Source: an uncultured Pelagibacteraceae bacterium | Lineage (GTDB): Bacteria; Pseudomonadota; Alphaproteobacteria; Pelagibacterales; Pelagibacteraceae | Length of the DNA: 46,838 nucleotides | NCBI GenBank assembly: GCA_902529785.1 | Contig: CABZXV010000007.1 | Location: forward strand, 1 to 46,838 | Direction: 5' to 3' | Part shown: positions 1 through 10,120 of the stretch, piece after piece | Numbering within the stretch: the first letter of the stretch is position 1 | Layout of the letters: each line of letters opens with the position of its first letter | Made by a program: the position numbers and the translations under genes | Notes under the pieces: model-generated | Told to the model about the DNA's origin: nothing | Database searches by the model: none | What the model saw: only the letters and a program-made list of their open reading frames with translations

Positions 1-2
1 CT

Positions 3-398
3 AAATTAGAATTGGTAGACTCTGATGATCCCCTAGATGCTGGTTTAGAAATGTTAGTAAGTCCTCCTGGTAAAAGACTTCAATCTATTACTCTACTTTC
101 AGGTGGAGAACAGGCTTTGACTGCATTATCTTTAGTATTTGCAGTATTTTTAACTAATCCTTCACCAATCTGTGTATTAGATGAAGTTGATGCTCCACTT
201 GATGATGCGAACGTTACTAGATTTTGCAATCTCCTAAACGAATTAACAAAAATTACTTCCACGAGATTCATAATTGTAACCCACCATGCATTAACCATGT
301 CAAAAATGGATAGATTATATGGGGTTACAATGCCAGAGAAAGGGATAAGTCAACTAGTTGCTGTTGACCTTCAAAAAGCTGAGAGCATGGTAGCTTAG
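3..398 (+). CDS. smc: Chromosome segregation protein SMC, C-terminal fragment (5' truncated by window edge)
   Basis: Signature/Walker B region [18 protein letters not shown]...[17 protein letters not shown]; frame open to the left edge. Confidence 0.93.
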   Translation, partial: KLELVDSDDPLDAGLEMLVSPPGKRLQSITLLSGGEQALTALSLVFAVFLTNPSPICVLDEVDAPLDDANVTRFCNLLNELTKITSTRFIIVTHHALTMSKMDRLYGVTMPEKGISQLVAVDLQKAESMVA

Positions 399-402
399 GC
401 TA

Positions 403-681
403 ATGGTAGAGGAAGATTTCAAAACTCGCCTTAAAAGTGCAAAAAATAGAGCAAAGTCTAAATATTTGGAAAATAAAGAGCCTAAGACGTCAGGAATGGG
501 CCACGCTTTTAAGATGAGTACAGAATTAGTTGCTGCGGTAGCTGTTGGGACAATTATTGGGTTTATTTTAGACAATTGGTTTGGTACTAAGCCCTGGTTA
601 ATTTTAATATTTTTTTTTGTAGGAGTAATTGCAGGCATAATGAATGTAATTAAATCAGCAAAAAAAATGCAGAATAAGTAG
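403..681 (+). CDS. atpI: ATP synthase protein I (AtpI family)
   Basis: 92 aa, two TM segments, AtpI-like GTIIGFILDNWFGTKPW; directly upstream of atpB. Confidence 0.85.
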   Translation: MVEEDFKTRLKSAKNRAKSKYLENKEPKTSGMGHAFKMSTELVAAVAVGTIIGFILDNWFGTKPWLILIFFFVGVIAGIMNVIKSAKKMQNK

Positions 682-696
682 AAGTAAGAGAATATA

Positions 697-1431
697 ATGG
701 CATCAAATCCAATGTACCAATTCAATGTTTATAGGATTGGACCAGAAATAAAATTAGGCTCTGTTGATATTTCTTTCACCAATGCAAGTTTATTTATGGT
801 CATAAGCTCATTGGCTATTTTGATAATTTTTAATTTAGGTGCTAAGAAAAAAACTTTAATACCTGACAAATTACAACTATTGTCAGAACTCAGTTATACC
901 TTTGTGGCCAAAATGATTAATGATACAGCTGGATCAAAAGCAAAACCATATTTTTCTTTTATTTTCTCACTATTTATGTTTGTTCTATTTTGTAACATGT
1001 TCGGAATGATTCCTTACGCGTTTACGGTCACAAGTCATATTATAGTTACATTTGTGCTAGCGGCTTTTATCTTTATTGGAGTTACAATTATTGGTTTTAT
1101 GAAACATGGATTAGGATATTTAAAATTATTTGTACCTAGTGGAGTTCCAATAGTTTTGCTTCCATTAATAGTTATTATTGAGATTATCTCATATTTAAGT
1201 AGGCCGATTAGTTTATCAGTAAGACTATTTGCAAATATGATGGCAGGTCATACAATGATGAAAGTGTTTGGCGGTTTTGTTATTAGCTTAGGAATTGTTG
1301 GTGGGTGGCTTCCACTAAGTTTTTCGGTTGCACTTACAGGTTTGGAGATATTAGTTGCTTTTCTTCAAGCATATGTATTTGCAATTTTAACATGCATTTA
1401 TTTGAATGATGCATTAAATTTACACCATTAA
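697..1431 (+). CDS. atpB: F0F1 ATP synthase subunit a
   Basis: Conserved SLSVRLFANMMAGH and C-terminal ...AYVFAILTCIYLNDAL. Confidence 0.97.
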   Translation: MASNPMYQFNVYRIGPEIKLGSVDISFTNASLFMVISSLAILIIFNLGAKKKTLIPDKLQLLSELSYTFVAKMINDTAGSKAKPYFSFIFSLFMFVLFCNMFGMIPYAFTVTSHIIVTFVLAAFIFIGVTIIGFMKHGLGYLKLFVPSGVPIVLLPLIVIIEIISYLSRPISLSVRLFANMMAGHTMMKVFGGFVISLGIVGGWLPLSFSVALTGLEILVAFLQAYVFAILTCIYLNDALNLHH

Positions 1432-1448
1432 TAAAAAAAGGAGGAAGA

Positions 1449-1676
1449 ATGGAATTAGAAGCAGCAAAAATGATAGGAGCAGGTTTAGCAGCTATTGCAT
1501 TAGCAGGTGCAGGAGTTGGTATTGGAATTATCTTTGGTAATTACTTATCTGGTGCTATGAGAAATCCATCTGCAGCTCAAAAACAATTCCCTAATTTATT
1601 ATTAGGATTTGCTTTAGCTGAAGCTACAGGATTATTTGGACTAGTAGTTGCGTTGATTATTTTATTTGCATTTTAG
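1449..1676 (+). CDS. atpE: F0F1 ATP synthase subunit c
   Basis: 75-aa hairpin, GAGVGIGIIFGN, RNPSA loop, ALAEATGLFGLVVALI. Confidence 0.97.
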   Translation: MELEAAKMIGAGLAAIALAGAGVGIGIIFGNYLSGAMRNPSAAQKQFPNLLLGFALAEATGLFGLVVALIILFAF

Positions 1677-1679
1677 TTA

Positions 1680-2270
1680 ATGTTAAAAAAAATAATTATT
1701 TTAGTATTCATCACATGCTTTGCATGTTTTAATATAGTATTTGCTGCTGAAAGTGGTGGTATGCCTCAACTCAATCCAGAGTTTTGGATATCTCAAATAT
1801 TCTGGCTTATCATCACATTTGGAATACTTTTTATTGTTCTAACCAAAGTTATATTGCCGAAAATAAGTGACAACCTGGAAACTAGAAAGTCCCAAATATT
1901 AGAAAATATTGAAACAGCGGATGAACAAAAAAAAGAAAGTCAGAAAAAAATTGATGAATATGAAAAAATTATTTTAGATAGTAAAATTAAAGCGAAAAAC
2001 TACTTTAACGAAGCTAGAGAAAAAATATTAGAGGATATTAATAAAAAAAGAAATGCATTAGAAAAAGATCTTGATGAAGAAATTAGTTCAGTAGAAAACG
2101 AGTTGTCTGAATTTAGAAATAAATCAGGTGAAAAAATAAACAAAATAGCAGCCGAAACATCAGCAGAATTAATAAAAGAGCTGATAGGTGAAGAAGTAAA
2201 TAGTAGCAGCATTGCTGCGATAGTAGATGAACAAGCAAAATTAAACAAAGAGAGAAAAGATGTCGTTTGA
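1680..2270 (+). CDS. atpG: F0F1 ATP synthase subunit b'
   Basis: N-terminal TM then long charged coiled coil; between subunit c and a second b-type gene (alphaproteobacterial order). Confidence 0.85.
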   Translation: MLKKIIILVFITCFACFNIVFAAESGGMPQLNPEFWISQIFWLIITFGILFIVLTKVILPKISDNLETRKSQILENIETADEQKKESQKKIDEYEKIILDSKIKAKNYFNEAREKILEDINKKRNALEKDLDEEISSVENELSEFRNKSGEKINKIAAETSAELIKELIGEEVNSSSIAAIVDEQAKLNKERKDVV

Positions 2271-2757
2271 TGCAACATTTTGGGTAGCAATTTCATTTTT
2301 TATATTTATTGGTGTGTTGGTATATTTTAAAATTCCTCAGAATATAAACAATCTTCTTACAAAGATGATAGGAGATATAAAAAAGGAAATTGATGAAAGT
2401 GAAAAGTTAAGAGTTGAGTCAAAGAAACTTTTAGATGCGGCTCAGGCTAAACTTAACTCTGTAGAGGGCGAAACCAAAAAAATACTCGATCAAGCCAAAA
2501 CTGAGTCAGAACAGCTTGTTATTAGCATGAATGAAAAGTTTCATAAAAGTTCTGAAATAAAGAAAAATTTAACCCAAACTAAAATAAATCAGATGAAAGA
2601 TTCAGCAATCAAAGAAATCAAAGATAGATCAATTAAAATTGCACTAGAGTCTGTGAAAAAGATTATGACTACAACAGTTGATAGGTCCAAATTAGATAAT
2701 CTTTTTGAAAAAAATCTTGAAGAAGCAAAGTCTGAATTAAAAAAAATTAATTCATAA
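2260..2757 (+). CDS. atpF: F0F1 ATP synthase subunit b
   Basis: MSFDATFWVAISFFIFIGVLVYFKIP + coiled coil; overlaps preceding b' gene. Confidence 0.9.
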   Translation: MSFDATFWVAISFFIFIGVLVYFKIPQNINNLLTKMIGDIKKEIDESEKLRVESKKLLDAAQAKLNSVEGETKKILDQAKTESEQLVISMNEKFHKSSEIKKNLTQTKINQMKDSAIKEIKDRSIKIALESVKKIMTTTVDRSKLDNLFEKNLEEAKSELKKINS

Positions 2758-2801
2758 CTTAATTACGTTACATTTACTCAAAATAATATAAAATCTGTAT
2801 T

Positions 2802-4259
2802 ATGAATTCGATAGTAATTGGATCAGGATTTGGAGGTATGGCCGCAGCATTGAGATTAAAGGCTAAAAGTCATAATGTAACTCTGATTGAAAAACATAAA
2901 GATTTAGGTGGAAGAGCAAGAGTTTTTAGAAAAAATGGATTTACATTTGATGGTGGTCCAACTGTTATAACAGCACCTTATTTGATTGATGAATTATTCC
3001 AGCTTTTTAATAAAAACTCAAAAGATTATTTAGAAATTAGATCTCTCAAAACTTGGTATCAATTTGTTTTTGAGGATGGTTTCAAATTCAACTACTCAGG
3101 TAATGAACAAGAGATGATTGATCAAATAAAAAAGATCAATGAAAAGGACGCCGAGGGTTATAAAAACTTAGTAAATTTTACAAAAAAAATTTTCGATAAA
3201 GGATTTACTGAATTATCAGATGTACCATTTGATAAACCCTCATTTATGTTAAAGCAAATACCCTCTTTGTTCAATCTAAAGAGTTATAAATCTGTTTATG
3301 GTTTAGTTTCATCTTACATAGAAAATGAAAAATTAAGAAGATTACTTAGTATGCATCCACTATTGGTAGGTGGTAATCCTTTTACAACAACATCAATATA
3401 TGGATTAATTTTATATTTAGAAAAAAAATGGGGGATTCATTATTCAATGGGGGGTACTGGTCAAATAATAAATGGTATGGAAAAACTAATGAATGAAGAA
3501 CATATAAAAGTATTAAAAGGATGCGAAGTAAATAAAATCTTATCAAATAAAAATAAAATAACTGGCGTTGAACTAAGCAACGGAGACAAAATAGAGGCAG
3601 ATAATGTCATTTGCAACGCTGATCCACCTGCAGTTTACTCAAAATTAGCAAACAGAAATATTAGTAATTCTATTTTTAATTGGAAAATGAAAAGAATGGA
3701 ATACTCAATGGGTTTGTTTGTGTATTACTTTGGAACTAAAAAAGTTTACGACGATGTTGAACATCATACAATCAAATTCGGTGATAAGTACAAGGAACAC
3801 TTGGATGACATTTTTAATAATAAAAAATTAAATGACGATATTAGTTACTATTTACATAGACCAACAGCTACTGACAAATCTATGGCGCCTGACAATCATG
3901 ATTGTTTTTATGTGTTGGTGCCAGTTCCTAATAACCAATCTGGTATAGATTGGTCTATTGAGGGAGATAAAATAAAAAAATTAGTTATTAAAAAAATGGA
4001 AGAAAGTTTACTGCCCAATCTAAGAGAAAATATTGTTGAGGATTTTTATTTAACTCCAGATTATTTTGAGAAAGAGTTGAATACAAAATATGGCTCAGGT
4101 TTTTCTATTCAACCAAAATTTACCCAATCAGCTTATTTTAGATTTCATAATAAATCAGAGATTTTTGATGGTTTGTATTTCGTTGGAGCAGGTACCCATC
4201 CTGGAGCAGGTGTACCAGGAGTATTATCTTCAGCAAAAGTCTTAGACAAAATTTTGTAA
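2802..4259 (+). CDS. crtI: Phytoene desaturase
   Basis: N-term FAD motif VIGSGFGGMAAALRL, GGRARVF; C-term FVGAGTHPGAGVPGVLSSAK. Confidence 0.95.
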   Translation: MNSIVIGSGFGGMAAALRLKAKSHNVTLIEKHKDLGGRARVFRKNGFTFDGGPTVITAPYLIDELFQLFNKNSKDYLEIRSLKTWYQFVFEDGFKFNYSGNEQEMIDQIKKINEKDAEGYKNLVNFTKKIFDKGFTELSDVPFDKPSFMLKQIPSLFNLKSYKSVYGLVSSYIENEKLRRLLSMHPLLVGGNPFTTTSIYGLILYLEKKWGIHYSMGGTGQIINGMEKLMNEEHIKVLKGCEVNKILSNKNKITGVELSNGDKIEADNVICNADPPAVYSKLANRNISNSIFNWKMKRMEYSMGLFVYYFGTKKVYDDVEHHTIKFGDKYKEHLDDIFNNKKLNDDISYYLHRPTATDKSMAPDNHDCFYVLVPVPNNQSGIDWSIEGDKIKKLVIKKMEESLLPNLRENIVEDFYLTPDYFEKELNTKYGSGFSIQPKFTQSAYFRFHNKSEIFDGLYFVGAGTHPGAGVPGVLSSAKVLDKIL

Positions 4260-5110
4260 TGGAGAAAAAGAGTTTTCTATCAATTTACGCAAAATCATTT
4301 AACTGGGCTGGTTTTTTTCTTCCAAAGAAAACTTATTTGAAATGTTCTAATTTATACGATTTTTGTAGAACTTTAGACAATATAGCAGACGATGAAGGTA
4401 CAATTGATGTTAAATTAAGAAGATTTTTAAACTTCAAAAATAATTTTATTAATAAAGAATTTCAGAATCCAATAATAAAAAATATGTGGGTATTAATGGA
4501 TGAATATAATATTTCAACCAAAATTGTAGAAGACTTATTCGATGGTCTAGAGTCTGATATTCAAAATGAAATAAGATTAAATTCAAAAAAGGAATTATTA
4601 ATTTATTCATATAGAGTAGCAGGAACTGTAGGATTAATGATGGCAAAAATTTTAAATGTCACTAGTTCTAATTCTCTTAAATCAGCTTTAGATTTGGGAA
4701 TAGCTATGCAACTAACAAATATTTCTAGAGATGTGATAGAGGATTCTAAAAATAAAAGGTTTTATATAAAACATAATTTTGAAACCATAAAAGAAACATT
4801 GGCTACTGCAGATTTATTTTATGATAGTAGCTTTTCATCAATAAAAGATATTCCAGTAACTCTTAGATTTTCAATATTAGTTGCAAGAAGAGTTTATAGA
4901 CAAATTGGAAGAAATATTATTAAAAAACAAACTATTCAGAATTATAATAAATCAGGTAAAATTTTTGTTACTAAAAGCGGTAAGATATTACAAACAATAT
5001 TATCTATATTTGACCTAGTAAAACTATCATTGATTAAAAAACATAATCACCTTAGAGATAAAGAACACGAATTAATAAGTGAAGAGATAAATTTAAATGA
5101 AAGATTTTGA
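4259..5110 (+). CDS. crtB: Phytoene synthase
   Basis: Prenyl-diphosphate binding motifs DFCRTLDNIADD and QLTNISRDVIED; TAATG overlap with crtI. Confidence 0.94.
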   Translation: MEKKSFLSIYAKSFNWAGFFLPKKTYLKCSNLYDFCRTLDNIADDEGTIDVKLRRFLNFKNNFINKEFQNPIIKNMWVLMDEYNISTKIVEDLFDGLESDIQNEIRLNSKKELLIYSYRVAGTVGLMMAKILNVTSSNSLKSALDLGIAMQLTNISRDVIEDSKNKRFYIKHNFETIKETLATADLFYDSSFSSIKDIPVTLRFSILVARRVYRQIGRNIIKKQTIQNYNKSGKIFVTKSGKILQTILSIFDLVKLSLIKKHNHLRDKEHELISEEINLNERF

Positions 5111-6161
5111 TTTTGTCATTATTGGTGGAGGTTGTGCAGGATTATCTTTGGCATATGAATTAGAGATCAATAATAAGTTAAAAAATAAAACATTAGCTAT
5201 TATTGAACCAAGAGATGAATATAAAAAAGATAAAACTTGGTCTTTTTGGAAGACATTCCCACATAATTTTGAAGATTGTGTAAAAAAAAATTGGAAATAT
5301 TTTTCAATAAATGTGCCTAAAAAAACTAAACATCTAGAGTGCAATAATTATCCATATCAAAGTATTGATAGTGGGCTATTTTATGAGAAGATAAACAATA
5401 GATTAAAAGAGAATAAAAATATTTCATTTCACAAAAATGATCAAAATATAAATTTTGATAACTCTTTAGTATTTAATAGTGTTCCAATTTTAAATAATCG
5501 AAACAATGGTCTATGGCAGCATTTTTGTGGTGTAGAAATAGAAACTAAAAAGGAATTTTTCGATGAAGAAATGATGAATCTAATGGATTTCGATTGTGAA
5601 CAGAGAGGTAGTGTTCATTTTTTTTATACACTTCCATATTCAAAAAGGACAGCATTGGTTGAAACAACTTGGTTATCAGAAATGAATGACGACTCCCAAA
5701 AAGATTATGATCAGCAAATTAAAGAATATATTGAGAATAATCTTAAAATAAAAGATTATAAGATTACATATAAAGAAGTGGGTGCAATACCTCTTTTTTA
5801 TCCAACAATTGACCAATTAATAAATAAAATTAATATTGGCACAGCAGGTGGTATGACAAGATTAAGTACTGGTTATACTTTTCTAAATATTCAAGAACAA
5901 AGTAAATACATAAGAGAAAATATCGAAAACATTAGTAAATTGAAAACTTTTCAAATTAAAAAGAAATATCAATTTCTTGATAATGTTTTTTTAAAAGTTC
6001 TGAAAAATAATCCAAGCAAAATGCCAAATATTTTTTTTAGGATGTTTAATAATAAACCAAATACCGTTATAAAATTTTTGTCTAATAGAAGCAATTTTTT
6101 TGAAGATTTATCAATAGTATTAAAAATGCCTAAATGGATTTTTATAAAAGCACTTTTTTAA
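5097..6161 (+). CDS. crtY: Lycopene beta-cyclase
   Basis: FAD-binding VIIGGGCAGLSLAYEL, KTWSFW, GTAGGMTRLSTGYTF; overlaps crtB. Confidence 0.92.
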   Translation: MKDFDFVIIGGGCAGLSLAYELEINNKLKNKTLAIIEPRDEYKKDKTWSFWKTFPHNFEDCVKKNWKYFSINVPKKTKHLECNNYPYQSIDSGLFYEKINNRLKENKNISFHKNDQNINFDNSLVFNSVPILNNRNNGLWQHFCGVEIETKKEFFDEEMMNLMDFDCEQRGSVHFFYTLPYSKRTALVETTWLSEMNDDSQKDYDQQIKEYIENNLKIKDYKITYKEVGAIPLFYPTIDQLINKINIGTAGGMTRLSTGYTFLNIQEQSKYIRENIENISKLKTFQIKKKYQFLDNVFLKVLKNNPSKMPNIFFRMFNNKPNTVIKFLSNRSNFFEDLSIVLKMPKWIFIKALF

Positions 6162-6166
6162 ATTAA

Positions 6167-7060
6167 ATGATCAAAATTAATTTTTACCACTCTTTAATTT
6201 TTTTTAATTTATCTATTTTTCTATCTGGGATAAAATACTTAAGAGAAGGTAGTTTCTTAATTATTTCATTATTTTTAATTCTAACAATTGGAATTTCTCA
6301 TGGTTCTCTGGATAATATTAAAGGTAAAAAAATGATTAAATATTTTGGATATAAATCTATTAGTATTTTTTATTTGAGTTATTTACTTATTGGTGCAGTT
6401 ACAATATTAATTTGGCTAATATTTCCAAAATCATTACTTTTATTATTTTTAATTATCGCTGCTTTTCATTTTGGTAAAGAGGATTCTGAATTTATTAATC
6501 AAAAGAAAAACTTTGAATTAATTTATTTTTTTAAAGGATCATTGATAATTACATCGCCACTATTTTTCCACAAAGAAGAGACAATTTTAATATTCGAGAC
6601 ATTAAATTTTAATATTTCAAATAATTTTATAATATCTAATGAGATATTATTCGTGCTTATACTTTTATCTTTGATCTCTGGGATTATTTTGGCATTAAAT
6701 AAAAGTATTGAAGCAAAGTCATTATTATTAATGGATTACCTATCAATACTTATCCTAAATTATTTTCTTGCCCCAATAATTGCTTTTACGATTTACTTTT
6801 GCTTTTTACATTCTATTAGACACTCGATTTCTTTAATTAGAGAATTAAATAAAAATTTGAAAAAGGGTTTGCCGTTATTCATTAAAAAAGCCCTTCCACT
6901 AACAATTTTGACAATTTTTGGATATGTTGTTTCAATATTAATACTAAATAATTATAACGAATTTAACGAGACTATATATCGGGTTATTTTTATTGGATTG
7001 GCCTCTTTAACTTTTCCACATATATTGCTCGAATATTTAATTGAAAAAAATGAGCAATAA
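6167..7060 (+). CDS. blh: Beta-carotene 15,15'-dioxygenase, Brp/Blh family (retinal-forming)
   Basis: Polytopic membrane protein with His motifs GISHGSLDN, AAFHFGKED, HSIRHSI; last gene of crt cluster. Confidence 0.88.
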   Translation: MIKINFYHSLIFFNLSIFLSGIKYLREGSFLIISLFLILTIGISHGSLDNIKGKKMIKYFGYKSISIFYLSYLLIGAVTILIWLIFPKSLLLLFLIIAAFHFGKEDSEFINQKKNFELIYFFKGSLIITSPLFFHKEETILIFETLNFNISNNFIISNEILFVLILLSLISGIILALNKSIEAKSLLLMDYLSILILNYFLAPIIAFTIYFCFLHSIRHSISLIRELNKNLKKGLPLFIKKALPLTILTIFGYVVSILILNNYNEFNETIYRVIFIGLASLTFPHILLEYLIEKNEQ

Positions 7061-7223
7061 AAATATTAATTTAATTGGTTGGATTTTATTCATTATTTCT
7101 GCATTGGGTTTTGTCATATCAAGTGTAGGAAGTTTTTGGGCTATGTTTGGCAGTCTTTTTTTTCTAATTGCATGCATTGTTTTTTTAATTCCATTTTTTC
7201 GAAAGGATGAAAGTGAAAAATAA
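7041..7223 (+). CDS. Small two-TM membrane protein of unknown function
   Basis: 60 aa with two hydrophobic segments; overlaps the 3' end of blh and 5' end of ispH (internal ATG start at 7050 also possible). Confidence 0.65.
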   Translation: MKKMSNKNINLIGWILFIISALGFVISSVGSFWAMFGSLFFLIACIVFLIPFFRKDESEK

Positions 7224-8157
7224 TCATCTTAAAATACTTTTAGCAGCTCCAAGAGGTTTTTGTGCGGGAGTTGATAGGGCAATTGAGATTGTAAAGAAAA
7301 GTATAAAAAAATATGGTGCCCCTGTATATGTAAGACATGAAATAGTCCATAACAAACATGTAGTAGATGGCTTAAAAAAAATTGGTGCAGTATTTGTTGA
7401 AGAAATTGATGAAATAGAGGATAAAACAAGACCTGTTATCTTTTCAGCTCATGGTGTCCCAAAATCTGTTCCTCAAGAAGCTGAAAGTTTAAATATGATA
7501 TTTGTTGATGCAACGTGCCCACTAGTATCTAAAGTTCATAGAGAAGCAGAAAATTTAAATAAAAAAGATGTTCAAGTTTTACTTATAGGTCATAAAAACC
7601 ATCCTGAAGTAATTGGCACAATGGGTCAAGTAGCGAGTGGAAAGATTGATCTTATTGAAACTATAGATGATGCAAAAAATTATCAAAGAGGTAAAAACGA
7701 TAAACTTGCTTATATTACACAAACAACATTGTCGGTTGATGATACTAAAGATATTATAAACGTTTTAAAAGAACGCTTTCCTGATATTTACGAGCCTAAA
7801 AAAGATGACATTTGTTATGCAACAACAAATAGGCAAGCAGCAGTGAAAAAGATAGCAAAAGAGTGTGATAATTTGTTTGTGATTGGTAGCAGGAATTCTT
7901 CTAACTCGGTTAGATTGGTGGAGGTAGCTAAAAATAATGGATGCAAAAATGCTGAATTAATTCATTCAGAAAGTACTTTTCCACTTGAAAAAATATCTAA
8001 ATGCAAAACAATAGGTATTTCATCTGGTGCCTCAGCTCCTGAAGTATTAGTTAATGAATTCATAGAAAATATTAAAAAAAAATTTACTGTAGAGATAAAG
8101 GAAGTTGAAATAGTAAAAGAAGATGTAACATTTAAAATTCCAGGAAAATTAAATTAA
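7207..8157 (+). CDS. ispH: 4-hydroxy-3-methylbut-2-enyl diphosphate reductase
   Basis: LLAAPRGFCAGVDRAI, HGVP, DATCPLV, GHKNHPEVIG. Confidence 0.97.
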   Translation: MKVKNNHLKILLAAPRGFCAGVDRAIEIVKKSIKKYGAPVYVRHEIVHNKHVVDGLKKIGAVFVEEIDEIEDKTRPVIFSAHGVPKSVPQEAESLNMIFVDATCPLVSKVHREAENLNKKDVQVLLIGHKNHPEVIGTMGQVASGKIDLIETIDDAKNYQRGKNDKLAYITQTTLSVDDTKDIINVLKERFPDIYEPKKDDICYATTNRQAAVKKIAKECDNLFVIGSRNSSNSVRLVEVAKNNGCKNAELIHSESTFPLEKISKCKTIGISSGASAPEVLVNEFIENIKKKFTVEIKEVEIVKEDVTFKIPGKLN

Positions 8158-9122
8158 TGGCTGTATATACAAGGATAAATCAGAACGATTTAAGCTTGAT
8201 CGAGAAAAACTTTAATGTTGGTAAAATTGCATCTTTTTCAGGCATAAAAAAAGGAATTGAAAATACTAATTACTTATTAAAAACAAATAAAAAAAAAATA
8301 ATACTTACTATATTTGAAAAAAGAGTTCAAAAAAGAGATTTACCTTTTTTTATGAGCTTGATGTTTGGTTTATCTAAGAATAAAATTAAGTGTCCTGAGC
8401 CAATAAAAAATAAAAAAGGTAAATATTTATTCAGAATTAAAAATAAAACCGCATGTCTAGTAAGTTTTTTAGAGGGAAAAGACAAAAATCAACTTACAAA
8501 TAAAGATTGTTTTCAAGTTGGGAAAAATGCAGCTCTGTTACATTTGGCTGCAAAAAAATTAAAGTTATATAGAAAAAATTCATTATCAATTAGTTCATGG
8601 GGACCTTTATTGAATAGAATAGATAAAAGAATTAATAAACTTTCAAGTAATTTAATAGATACTATGCGAACAGACTTGGTCGATATCAAGAAAAAATGGC
8701 CAAAAAGTATGCCCAATGGAATAATACACAGCGATCTGTTTATTGATAATATTTTTTTTTATAAAAAAAAATATTATGGGTTCATTGATTTTTATTTTTC
8801 TGCAAATGATTTTTTAGCTTATGAATTAGCCACATGTGTGAATGCATTATGTTTTAAAAAAAGAAATAAAATTTTTATTTTAGACAAAAGTAAATCTTCT
8901 CAATTGTTAAAAGGTTACCAATCTGTCCGAAAATTGAATTACAAAGAAAAGAGCAATTTCAATACTTTATGCAGAGGTTCGGCTTTGAGATATTTACTTA
9001 CAAGATCATATGACTATTTAAATACTCCAAAAAAAGCATTAATTAAAATTAAAGACCCAAAAGAATATTTACATAAATTAAATTTTCACAGAAAATTAAA
9101 TTCATTTAAGGATTACATCTAA
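8157..9122 (+). CDS. thrB: Homoserine kinase
   Basis: MAVYTRI, GIENTNYLL, NGIIHSDLFIDNIFF; ispH-thrB-rnhA context. Confidence 0.92.
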   Translation: MAVYTRINQNDLSLIEKNFNVGKIASFSGIKKGIENTNYLLKTNKKKIILTIFEKRVQKRDLPFFMSLMFGLSKNKIKCPEPIKNKKGKYLFRIKNKTACLVSFLEGKDKNQLTNKDCFQVGKNAALLHLAAKKLKLYRKNSLSISSWGPLLNRIDKRINKLSSNLIDTMRTDLVDIKKKWPKSMPNGIIHSDLFIDNIFFYKKKYYGFIDFYFSANDFLAYELATCVNALCFKKRNKIFILDKSKSSQLLKGYQSVRKLNYKEKSNFNTLCRGSALRYLLTRSYDYLNTPKKALIKIKDPKEYLHKLNFHRKLNSFKDYI

Positions 9123-9544
9123 TGATAAAAATCTATACTGATGGATCGTGTTTGGGTAATCCAGGAAATGGTGGGTGGGCTGCTATTATTATAGACGATA
9201 AAAAAAAAATTCAGATAAAGGGTAGCAGAAAAGATACCACAAATAACCAAATGGAACTACTTGCTCCAATAAAAGCTCTTAAAAAAATTCCTAAAGGAAG
9301 CAATGTTCAGATTTTCACAGACTCTAAATATGTGAAATCAGGAATAACTGAATGGATACATAATTGGAAAAAAAATGGGTGGAAAACTGCAAACAAACAA
9401 CCGGTTAAAAATAAAGAGCTATGGATTGATTTGGATGAGCTTTCTAAGAATTTTCAAATTGAGTGGACTTGGGTTAAAGGGCACTCAATAGATCAGTTAA
9501 ATAATGAGGTAGATGCTATGGCAAGAGATATAGCAAATACTTAA
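9122..9544 (+). CDS. rnhA: Ribonuclease HI
   Basis: IYTDGSCLGNPGNGGWAAII, NQMELLAPIKAL, FTDSKYV, WVKGHS. Confidence 0.97.
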   Translation: MIKIYTDGSCLGNPGNGGWAAIIIDDKKKIQIKGSRKDTTNNQMELLAPIKALKKIPKGSNVQIFTDSKYVKSGITEWIHNWKKNGWKTANKQPVKNKELWIDLDELSKNFQIEWTWVKGHSIDQLNNEVDAMARDIANT

Positions 9545-9567
9545 TTATTTTAAATACTCATTTCTAT

Positions 9568-10113
9568 TTAGTTAACATTCATGTCGTCAAATAAGTCTTC
9601 AGGAAAAGATATCTCTACAACTTTCCACTTTGTTCCTATGCGCCTAAAATGGACTGGATATGTTTCTCCCTCATTCTCTAAATTTACATGAAAAGAATTT
9701 AAACTATCAAATTTCATAATTGAAATACTCCCAATTAATGTTTGAAAATTTGGCTCAGGTATTTCAGATTTTTGCTCAGATTTCTCAATTAATAAACTAA
9801 GTCCATCAGCATTAATATATGTATCTATTGCATAATCAACAAATTTACTTGCTAAACCTGTAACTAATATACTCAATTGACCCAACTCATCAGACTGGCT
9901 TTCATTAGACATTTTTTCAAGAAGATTTGCATTTAAAAAATCTTTAAAATTATTCTTTACCTCGTCCCATTCAATATATTTTTTACTTAATTGTTTATTA
10001 TTATAATAAACAGATTTGTGTACTTGGTGAAATGAATACATAGCACTGAAAATATAAATGATAATAATTAGTACTGGCAACAATGCTATAGAAATTTTTT
10101 TCATAACATTCAA
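9568..10113 (-). CDS. DUF2939-like protein
   Basis: N-terminal TM then DUF2939-like segment (FHQVHKSVYYNNKQLSKKYIEWDEVKNNFKD...). Confidence 0.65.
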   Translation of the reverse strand: MNVMKKISIALLPVLIIIIYIFSAMYSFHQVHKSVYYNNKQLSKKYIEWDEVKNNFKDFLNANLLEKMSNESQSDELGQLSILVTGLASKFVDYAIDTYINADGLSLLIEKSEQKSEIPEPNFQTLIGSISIMKFDSLNSFHVNLENEGETYPVHFRRIGTKWKVVEISFPEDLFDDMNVN

Positions 10114-10120
10114 ATACTAA

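Noticed and set aside
354-725. 123-aa minus-strand ORF antisense to atpI
   Set aside because: Overlaps the well-supported atpI on the opposite strand; looks like a chance open frame in AT-rich sequence.
2758-2801. Possible crtI promoter (TTACGT - 18 - TATAAA)
   Set aside because: Such matches are expected often at this A+T content; too weak without TSS data.
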